This document shows, one piece after another, positions 12,190-24,100 of a stretch of DNA of 64,000 nucleotides (position 1 is its first letter; every line of letters begins with the position of its first letter). The stretch is from Glandiceps talaboti (lineage: Eukaryota > Hemichordata > Enteropneusta > Spengelidae). The DNA lies in NCBI RefSeq assembly GCF_964340395.1, contig NC_135569.1, positions 15,189,519 through 15,253,518 on the forward strand, read 5' to 3'. Position numbers and translations under genes: made by a program. The notes beneath the pieces are model-generated. The model was not told where the DNA came from. It was given only the letters and a program-made list of their open reading frames with translations, and made no database searches.

Positions 12190-15100
12190 CCTACAACATT
12201 CTCAACTCCCTGGGGTGTACACATTTCTATACATTCCATTGCTGTCTATGTAGGCACATAGGATTAAAGCATTCACACACAGTAATAACCTCTGTCCTTT
12301 CCACACAGACAATTCACATCTACTTACAAATACTACCTGATATCGTAAGAAGATTACTACATGGCTAGACTATTAAGAGTTGCTGGAAAGATTATCTGTG
12401 TGTACGTAACTCTGTCTACAATAAATATCACATCAAAGTCTGATATTGTAAAATGCTCTAATTGGTAAGAGAAATTTTTTGGAAAGATTATATTAATGTG
12501 TGGGTGTCGATATATCAGTATGTTTTTACTAACATATGCTGCTGCTCCCTTTTAGTGAATGAGTGAGTGAGTGAGAGTAGGTAGTCTAGATCTAAGCGTG
12601 GTATCAAATCATCTCTTTACGAGATTCGAAGTCACCGATACTGTAGCACTACACTACAGAGTAGTATAAATATACTTCTATTTCTAAGGCCTAAAAACAT
12701 TGTTTGGTTCCAGTTACCTGACCCCCACCCAGTTTTTCACTGCTGGCCCTAAACTTTTTTTTACGTATTCAAGAGAAAAAATAATAAACTCGCGAAAATT
12801 GTGAAGTCTCGCGAGAAATAGTGGATGCATAAACTGACATCAACTTAAAAAGACAATATAAAACTGTTCTTCCAATCTGTAATGGCTGTACATCTGATGG
12901 GAAGAAACCAATAACACAGATACCATATGGAAAACAACGGAAAACATAACTACCTGAACTAGACACTCACACATGAAATTTTTTTTTTGATTCTTCTGTT
13001 CTAAAATTCAGCGTAATTGGAACCACACAATTTTTTTAAAACTTAAACCTGTTTTGATATTTCATTTTTTTAGTAAGTTATTTAGTCCATCATGGATCAC
13101 TGGTTTTAGGTCTTGTAGGTCAATATTTTAGTCATTATCACTGTGAGATTCACGATCTTCATATAATTTTTGTCTTCATGTGTATTTTTTCTTAATCTTA
13201 GTGAGATCTTCAAAATTACAATTTTCGACAAGCTTTCCTGGCAACATACATGTAGAATGTGACAAATCCAATTAATGGATGCCTAACCAGTAAATAACAT
13301 ACATGTACACGTACACAGTGATCGTGAATCAATAAATCTTCATATTTTTTTTATAAACTACAGCTCAATTCTGATACAGTTTGAAGACAGACGTAAGACT
13401 ACTGAAAAGTGAATTTGGTGGCCCCAAATGAAAATTGAATGATTACTGGACTCCAGACCCCTGCTAATTTTAATCAAAGTTTACTCAGAAAACATGCAAA
13501 TTCAAAGGCTCAATCAGAAACCATGCAAATTCAAAAGTTCAATCAGAAAACATGCAAATTCAAAGGTTCAATCAGAAAACACGCAAATTCAAAGATTCAA
13601 TTGGAAACCGTGCAAATTCAAAGGGTCAATCAGGAAACATGTAAATTCAAACGTTCAATCAGAAAACATGCAAATTCAAAAGTTCAATCAGAAAACATGC
13701 AAATTCAAAGATTCAATCAGAAAACATGCAAATTCAAAGGTTCAATCAGAAAACATACAAATTCAAAGGTTCAATCAGAAAACATGCAAATTCAAAGGTT
13801 CAATCAGAAAACATGCAAATTCAAAGGTTCAATCAGAAAACATGCAAATTCAAACGTTCAATCGGTAAACTTTTGTAACTGTAAAAAGTTTAACACTGAT
13901 GAAGTCAATGTATAAATAGACCCGTGTCTATCAAATGTAGACAATCTGCCTACAAATCAACACAGTTTTACCTAAAATACCTACATGTAAATATTACTCT
14001 TCTCAGTTTATTCACTACAAACCCAGAAAGATGTCTGTGCCTCAAGAGATGAACTTGTACTTAAAATGCCTAGAACTACACTTGAATTCTACTGTGTAAT
14101 TTCCTATGCTCTTTGAATCAATTACCATTTGTTATCTGTTCTACACTAATACGCTATCAAAATCTGTACTTTTTTTCCACAGACTTTACTGTTATTTGTA
14201 AAATACCAGTGAACTGCTACATGTACATTTGTATTTGTAAAATACCAGTAAGCACAATTATGATTGATAATTAGGTGCTATTAATTTTCTAATTTATATC
14301 ATTCTAACAATTTCCTGTTTATATCATTAATCTCATACATAATCTGTATTGGATATTGGTTACAAATTATATTGTACAATGTACTATGCATCATTGTAAA
14401 CCTCTTAGCCTCGAGTCTTAGTGACAATGCTTAACACTATAACAGATGCTCCTCTACAGATCTTCCTTTATCGCTACGTCAGCGGAAAAATGTGAGCCGA
14501 CTTACAAAAGTTTGTTTACAGTAGTTAGGCAGCTTGAGACAGGTTAAGAGATACAAAAATGTACAGTTCTAAGATTGTTCTAATTTCACCCATAAAATGT
14601 CAGTCACCTGAACTCTGGTTACACAAAAGGACAAAATATGTTTGATAACATCAGGACCTGAGGTATTAAAATGCCCTTCATGACTCAGTTTATAAAATAT
14701 ATATTACTATTGTATTACACTCACAAAGAAGAATAATACTTTATAAATATACTGGTATCTAAAAAAAATTATCTAAAAAACATACACTTCTGTATAATTG
14801 TATTTTCCATTAACACAAAACAATTTCTTGTGATGCACCTGACCAAAATTTGGTATTCTTCTATCCCTTGCTGTGTGGTGACTTGCAAAAACCCTCACTT
14901 TTATCAGTTTGACATACAATAAAGCCCTTAACAGGCTGTGATAGGAGGGGGCTATAGGAATGGCCTGTCCTTTCATTTTTATATGCTTCTCTCTATCTGT
15001 CTGTCAGTGTTTTTGCTAAGATTGGTGAACTGCAGTAACGGAGAAGGAGAATGAGGTAGAAATGGCACTATTTCCCTATAGTCTATGGTAATTTTGTTTG

Positions 15101-18100
15101 GGAACCAAGGTAAAATGACATGGGAACCCCACTAGATTTTACCTACTTACTACCCACTGGTCTGTGGACAGCCATATCTCAGACACTCATCAATTTCAAT
15201 CAAACCTGGTACATTTGTGAATGGAAGCAGTGTGCCCTCTAAGTCTAAGCCAGTCTTTCATTGACTAATTTTAAGTGACGCACCAAATTTGGTGTTCCCC
15301 TCTTACTACATGTACAAAAAATATATGTGGTGACTCACAAGAAAAGACAGCTTTTCTCATTTTGACTCACAACAACAAAATTAGGCTATCATTACAGGGC
15401 ACACTGAATGGAAGGTATTAAAATGTTGTCAGGCAAGCGTCAGTGTCATTGGCAGCAGCTTCTTCTAAGCACTCTTCCTGTAGTTACATCTATGGGTGAA
15501 CACACTGTAAAGGAACCTGCAATTTTTCAGCCATCGATCCAGGAAACAGATGGCACAATGCAAGACTGCATTGATTGATAAAGTTCAATCTATTCTTATG
15601 GAATGTATTAGAAACATGGTCTAGGTTCTGATGTTATAGATTTATCAGCAGGTCTGACTTCCATGAAATAAGCTGCCATCTGATATAATTCTTAAAGCAT
15701 ATACATATTAGTATGCATGCACATGAACAATCACTGAAGCATGAAACTGATAGTGTATTGTTTTCATCTGAGAAGTGAACATGATAAAATCGGCACCAAT
15801 AGCTGGTTACGCAGTACCTGATACACATTCTGGATGAACTGATTTCCCTCTTTTGATAAACATAATACAATGTATGTTGCATCGCTAGTACTACAAAATG
15901 TACAGTTTGTACATGTATGCAGGCGCTAATGCCTATACCAGGTTCTTGCCATCACATTGCATCTGGTGTATTTACAATGTATAGGACACCACAGTTCACC
16001 TTTGGAAAAGTCTTCAATAATCGTGTAAATGATGCAAAGTGTGTTGTTGAGCACCCCTTGTTACTACATGTATGTACATGTACATGTACATGTAGGTGTT
16101 TGTACAAAATGTAGCATGTTTTTAGCAGGGTCCTAGGTGTCCGTTCCATGCTCCTAGATGTCTGTACGTTGTTCCTACAGTACATGTAGGTGTTCATAAC
16201 ATGCTTCTACATGTAGGTGTTTATGGCGCTCGTAGCATTATGACAGCATACATGTATGTGTCCTAGACCACTGCTAATTTGGTAGTCTAAATATAGTGTT
16301 TAGTAGTCTATGTGTCCTGGACTACTGCTAATTTGGTAGTCTAGATACAATGTTTAGTAGTCTATGTGTCCTGGACTACTGCTAATTTGGTAGTCTAAAT
16401 ACAGTGTTTAGTAGTCTATGTGTCCTGGACTACTGCTAATTTGGTGGTCTAGATACAATGTTTAGTAGTCTATGTGTCCTGGACTACTGCTAATTTGGTA
16501 CTCTAGATACAATATTTAGTAGTCTACATGTATGTGTCCTGGACTACTGCTAATTTGGTAGTCTAAATACAGTGTTTAGTAGTCTATGTGTCCTGGACTA
16601 CAACTAATTTGGTAGTCTAGATATGATGTTTAGTAGTCTATGTGTCCTAGACTACTGCTAATTTGGTAGTCTAGATACAATGTTTAGTAGTCTATGTGTC
16701 CTGGACTACTGCTAATTTCGTAGTCTAGATACAGTGATTAGTAGTCTACATGTATGTGTCCTGGGGACTACTGCTAATTTGGTAGTCTAGATACATTGTT
16801 AGTAGCATACGTGTCTACATTGTATCTGGCTTGATGCGAATAGGTTGCTAGAACAGTACATGTATGTCGAGCCAGGTAACCAAGTCTCTCGGCTAAGAAA
16901 ATGGTAAAGGTTGAATTCTTTAAAACCAAATCCAAGAAACAACATTTCCAACATTTTTGTAAATGCGCAATAAATGTAAATTAATCATGCCACCACTTCG
17001 TGGCTACTAAAACAAATAAATTTTGCATTCTGAAATAATGAATGATAATTTATAAAGTATATTTTGTAAATAGCACTGAAAAAGATCTAAACATACGTTC
17101 AGTGAAGCAATACGGTTAGCAGGTGTGTTCTTGAGAACAAAGAGAAAATAAGATAAAACTGCTTTGAGTTTGTTCAGGAAATGTCTTTTTATCAGCATAA
17201 TTACATTAATCATCTAGTACCTTACATTATTAATCATACAGCACCTTGTAATATTTCATGCTTATTCTAATGAAACCCCTTCCTGAAACACATAAATCAA
17301 ATTCCAGTCTCATGATTATTGCATTAATGGTCTGTCTCAAACAAATTGTTCCTGTCCTATGGGGCTCAATAATAATACATGCCAAAGGAGCTGAATAGTT
17401 CATATGTAGGTCGAATGATTGATAAGTTTTATGACATGTAAGGCAAACATTCCTATACTGTAGTATATACTAAATATCATTACATTATATATATGTGTGT
17501 ATGTACCAGAGGTGACTTGCATTGTTGCACGTGCATACTAGCCGTATTTGCACTGCAGTGCAAAACCGAAAACACGATTGCATGTGTATGCAAATGATAT
17601 GCAAATGAGTACCTGAATATTCATAGTACTCAAAACCATGATCACAAGGGGTATAATAATATGCACTCATTTGTTTTGTGTTTTCTGCTGCATTTTCCCT
17701 CACTTTACTAATGAAAGTACGGCCGCAGAGAATACTGCATGCACTTGTACACATACATGTACCCCAAGTACATGTACACTTGCACTCACTCATCATGGGG
17801 GTGCTGTCATAACGTTCACATAGTACCAGAGGGCTTAGATGATTGACAACACCTATACAATGTAGTTGCTGGTTAGAACCAAGGAAGAGAGAATATCTAG
17901 GTTCTGGTGGCAGTTTTGATAATGTACACGTATACATTGTATGCATATGTACCATTGCATGAAAGGGAAGTGGTATGGAGTAAGCTTATGCATATCACTG
18001 GGTCAAACAGGTCATTTTTAAGAAATCATAGGTATGTTGTTTTAAAAAAATGGGTTTCCCCACTTAGACAAGATTGTAAATCATTCCTTGTCATATTCAG

Positions 18101-21100
18101 TGACAAACAAAATTGAAAATGAAGGGTCATCATCATCAGAGTAATAACACTGGTGCAGGATTCAGATTGAACTTTGACCTTTAGACCCTGGCTGTATACA
18201 AATAATGATACACATTACATATTAGTTCAAGGTGGTTAATCTGTAACACTTGCATAGTCTTGTAACCTTATTTTGGTGGGGAACACTGGTATCAGGGGGA
18301 GGGGGCTAACACTTTATACATACATTTCTGCACATTGTATCTTTATTATGGGGTGGGGAGGGGGTCAAATACCAGTACAACGATGTAGGGAACTTGTCAC
18401 ACATGTAAAATGATGCATCTTATCAACAATTTTATAAACCCTACATGTATCTCCCCCAATTACTTACCACTGTATGTCCATGATGTGATCACTTTAGTAC
18501 AGGTCTGATAAATATTTGATCACAGGAATTACAAAAGCTAAGAAAACTCAACTTTTTGTATTGCAGGGCAAAAATTATAACACACAAACTTAACCAAGGT
18601 CAGGTAATTTCACAATTGACTTTTAAGTATCATGTTGAAATGAGTAGGGAAACTAAAACTGTGTATCACTCTGTCACTTTGAGTTCCATAATCTCAGTAA
18701 GTACTGGGCCTCCACTATTTGGTGATAATTGTTTATTGAATGGGTATTAAATGTGTTTGATGTGCGAAGGACAAACTTCTAGTCCAACTGAAGACTTAAA
18801 GTGTTCCATACACTGATACAGCAAAGTAAAACCTATACGATAGCTTTGTCATTGTAATTGACATACCATTACTGTCACGCTGTGCTTTCATTACAAAATT
18901 TAGAGAGATGTTTATGGCCTTACAAAACCCTAGAATGATATTGCCTGCAACTTACAAGACATTTCACTTTGCATATATTATTTTGAATATCTATTGATTC
19001 ATGATGATCACACCTGATGAATTTTAATACATGTGAAAAAAATTGTTGTTGTGATTCTAAACACCCTCCTATTAGTATCAACAACAAATAACTACTGTAA
19101 ATGCATTTATTTTGGCTTAATTTGGTGGAATGGCAATTAAACAACTTGTCAGGCACAGTTTAATTAATCCTCTTTCTACCCAGGAGGTATTTGTCTGTAC
19201 ACGAAAGACTACAAGTTTGGGAAAAACAGGATAAATTTGAATATTTGTAAATAACATATCTGGCTGGTGGCACATTTCACATGTAAATACAGAAAGAAGA
19301 CGATCAGTGTACCCTCTAAGCCAATTTGATGCGCCACTGACACACGCAATTTCAAGTGGCGCACAAATATTTGGTCTTCCCATATCTCTTACTATGTGAT
19401 GACTCACAAGAAATACCAGTTTTTCTCATTTTGACACACAACAACAAAATTTGGCTATCATCAGAAAGTACACTGACCTGGCCAATCCATAAAGTACATG
19501 TATGAGAACAGAACTTAATAATTTCCTTGGAAAATGCTTAAACATATTCAGCTAAAAATAAATCTAGTGCATAAAAACATCGGACTAGTGTTAAAAATAC
19601 ATGATAGATGAATAAATTAAAATGCATGTACACGTACTTTGCAAATTTGCAGTTTCTTTGAGAATGTCTAACATAACCTGTGTGTAACCAAGGCAACGGC
19701 CAGTTCAGATTAAGATTAAATTTAGGTGAAAAACAGTTCTCTGACAGAGCTACAGAAAGTCAATCCAGAACAAAAGAATAATCACTAATACAAAAACAAG
19801 GGATTGAAACATTGGCCTTTAAAATGCTGTCTGATCAATATCAGGAATATAAAGTGGGGCAGTGACCTGATCACAGGTCATGAAGCGGTGAGTGCAGTGG
19901 GGATCATGCATTAACTTCCAATCATCTCATCAGATTTGTACCATTACAATGTATCTGACATTCTAAAGGTTACAAAATCTTAGTAAATGAGTACAATTTT
20001 TCCAATTTCTTTTAGTAAAATGTGAAACAACACAGGTAGAAATGAGTATTATATCTAGTACTCCGGGCAATTCTCAGCAGCTAACAAATCCTCCTGTGGA
20101 GAAAATTACTACATAAGATTTCAAGAAGTCACATGAACAACACAACCACAGTCAGTACTTGTTACTGACAGATAATAGGGTACTGTATGTCAGAATATAC
20201 TGGAGTTAGTCAGAGAATTAATGGTAGTTTTAATGAAATATGAGAAAGTACAAGTTTCAGAATTGTCATCCTTTGGAGTTCTAAAACCCTTTCAAAACTA
20301 CATTGTACTTCACTAATAATACGTACATGTAATTTATTGTCATAATTACATACAACTATATCATATGTATGTATCAGAAATTACTTGCACCACTGAGCAT
20401 ACATACATTGTACTAGTGGTATTTGCACTTCATGCATACATGCATGCAAATGATATGCAAATAAGGGCACACATGATTGTTGTACACTGAAAATGATCTT
20501 ACATGTACACTATTTTTTACTTGCACCACTGAGCATACATACTAGTGGTATTTGCACTTCATGCATACATGCATGCAAATGATATGTAAATGATATGCAA
20601 ATGAGGGTACACACAACTGTTGTACACACTGAAAACGATTGTACATGTACACTAGTTTTTTTGTGTGGAAATATGCCATTTCAGATAAACATGATGTAAT
20701 AATAACAGGCCTCCATTCAGTACAAGTTCAAGTGTGGGTACTCAATGATATTTGCACTTGTACACTCTTTGCTTATGAAAGTACAGCCAGACATAGGTAC
20801 AAGCACTCATGCAAATCCCCCAAAGTACACAAGTGTATGGCACACTTTTAGTTGTAGTCATGTGTCATGAGCCTCTGTCATATGACTTCACTGTGTCACT
20901 GTATGACTTTTAATCTGACAGTTTCACAATCCTGAACAAGTTTATTGTCAATGGCGTTTTGAATACCCCTATGAGGACCACTTTTATGTGTTATTTTATG
21001 TGTTATCCTCGGTGATTTTTTATCCTTGTATTTTAATATGTACTTGTATAAATTTTTACCCAAATAAAATCATATCATATCATATCAAACATTTCATAAT

Positions 21101-24100
21101 GTGGTCATGTTAGGCCAAAAAAAAATATATCTGGTTCTGGTCAGCACGTGCGTGTGCCCTGAATACCCTCGCGTTGATCCTTTTTCCCCGATAATTTTTG
21201 CTTTCCCGTTCCTTATTTATTCCTGATATCAGGAGAACAAGCAGCTGAAATCTACCCTACATGCCAAGACAGCTTAAATGCAAAGCCTAAACTGCTTCGA
21301 AGAAAAAGGAAGTTTTTCAAGAGATAAATATGATAGAACAGAGTATGTAAATTGGCAAAAAAATGTGTATTTACTTATTTGCAAAAAAAAAAAATTAGGA
21401 AAAAAAAAAATTCGCATCGTCGCACCACTTTAGAAAGCTTACCCTGACCAGAACCAGATATTTTTTTTTTGGCCTTATGTTTACATAGTGCATCATTTTC
21501 TTTAATAGAAACGGTATCATAAATACATGCATTCTTTTGTCTTCCTTTTCAGCTTTGTGAATAGCACAGTGTGTTTGCACAAATTACTGTGATACATGTA
21601 TTTTGGGACAAAATAAATGCTGCCATATGGTCAACCCATATCTCAAAACTTACGGCAACAATGCACTTACTGTATTTTGTTAAGGGCAAAGGTACAAACT
21701 ACTATCAACATGTATACCTCACATTCTCTAGTCTGAGTAGTCATTTTATATTTTTGGATAGCTTTGAAAATTGTGACACACAATATGACATTTAAAATGG
21801 AAGAAACCAGACAAATTTCCATCCATTTCCTCCTACTCTCGCTGTGTAAATGGACTTTTTAAATCTCAGCAAACACTTTCAGGTAAACCTGTGAATAAGG
21901 TGATAATTTCAGCAAGAACTAAATGTTCAAAGACTCTGGATTCAGAGTTCTAAATGGAAATTTTTACTCACTGAGTCAAAATTCTCAACAGCAACCCTTA
22001 CTGTTTTGCTGACGTTGTAATATACTGCTGATGATGCCGACAAGACATGTGAAAATTTAGAATTTAGTCCCAAGAACATATTACTCTGCGAGTTCGAATT
22101 TTCATTTGGAATGATAATTTTGATTTCCCTGACAATGTGGCATGGGTTCCTTTACAACTTTTAGCCATACACTAAAAAACCTACATTTTTATATAAACTG
22201 TACTGTATGTGTAAATAACATGGAATAAATCATGAGCACTTGATGCTTAGAATTCAAAGTGACAGCTGCCAGGCTTTCCTCAGTGCCTGTAAATGTGTAA
22301 TACCACTACAAGGCTAACAGTTCTGTTACTTACATATACATTGTTGTAAAAATGACAAATAAGCCTGAATTTAAAAGAGCCCTTAAACATATTTACCATG
22401 ACAATATCCTTGTTGGCATATCCACAAGAATGGGTTTCTCAAGGTTGTTATCAATGTACAAATGTACACTTTTATTGATTATATCAACAGTCACTGAATC
22501 AACAAACCTTAGTAAGCTATTCAAATATCATAATAGATGACCCACATTCCTTAACACAATTTCACAACCATAATTGTCAATTATCTAGACAGCAATATCC
22601 ATGACGATAAATCCATGATACTGACAATACAATGCATCAGTCATATTACATTTGTTATGGAGGGGGGGGGGGGGAATATTTTTTTGCGTTGGAAACTTTT
22701 CACTGGTCTTAAAATGACACCATTATGTTTGTATACAAAACAATATAAAATTTGATATGCACAGCAGGGAGTGAACCCAAGGAGATTATTTACAAATGAT
22801 TACTGTGAATAGTAAACTATATTTGCATGACAATCATGTGGGTAACTGTACACATTTAACTTGTAATACTATAAATAGAAACTCAGCTGTGTTTAGCTTC
22901 CGAAGTTCATTTGGATATTCAACGTTTGAACTTATTTTCCACTAAATGTGTTTTTCCATTTTGCCCATTACTAGCACTAATGTCAATGGTAAGTATGCAA
23001 ATATACACTGTAATAGCCAAATGTTAGATGAGAGTGTACTAAATGTTCTGAGGTACCCCAATCAAATCAAAATCAGCATTTTGAAATGGGTAATATGCTG
23101 ACATCTTGTTCACATTTTCAGCATGATCTCGTCTATTTGTGTTAACATTACAGGAATTGTAGCGTTTGCTTCCTGTTAAACATTGGAACAAAAAAAAACA
23201 AAAAAAACAGAAGAAAACCCCCTCAAAATTACAGCAAACTCTACTATTATTGCAGTTAGTTTTCATTTTGAGAAGGTGGAACACACTACAGACTATTTAC
23301 CACTACGTAGGCAAACTGAAGATTGTATAATAATACATTTACCTAGCGTTGGCATAGGCACTTCTCAGGTCTTGAAGGCTCTGTCATTAATGTTGGAGTT
23401 AGGAAATTTCCTATTTTTCGCCAGGTAAGGTGTAATTTAGCAGAAAAATCTACCCAACTTTGAGGTTTAGATCTGAATTGCTTCCGTCTATTTGCATTTA
23501 CGTTACAAGAATTGTAGCATTTGCTTCCAGTTAAACATCGAAATGAAAAAAGCACAAAAACAGAAGAAAAAGCCCTCAAAATCACAACAAACACTACAAT
23601 TATTGCAGCTACATGTACATCAAAGAAACAATCAAAACAAAATTTTCGGAGACCAATATTTTCCAGGAGAATCACTACACTTCATCTGTAAGGACATTTT
23701 GAAATATTTTGAAACAAAGGATTCATTTTACTGACATTTTCTAATTTGGTTCGGTAATTACACAATTGTTACCTTTCAATATTTAATTATATACATTGAC
23801 TTGCGATGAAAAGTTAATTTAATTTTATGTATACATCTAAATGTATAATACAAGTGTGCAAATACATACATGTACATCTGGCAGTTTTGTACTTGACAGG
23901 CTATCTATGGCTTTGAATTCAAAGCCACAAACAGCCACAAGACTAGCACTTTAGGTTCAGTTGTTTATAGAAATGACAAAATTATAATTAACACAACTTA
24001 GTGAGATCACATGTGGTCTCCCCAAGTTGTGTATTTCAGACACGCATGTAAACATATACCTTTCTGGGTTTGCTATAAATGAAAGAAATTCACCACTGAT

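Noticed and set aside
13439-13915. Open frames of 158 and 124 codons over the 29-bp array
   Set aside because: All frames cycle through the same repeat; peptide content is only the satellite.
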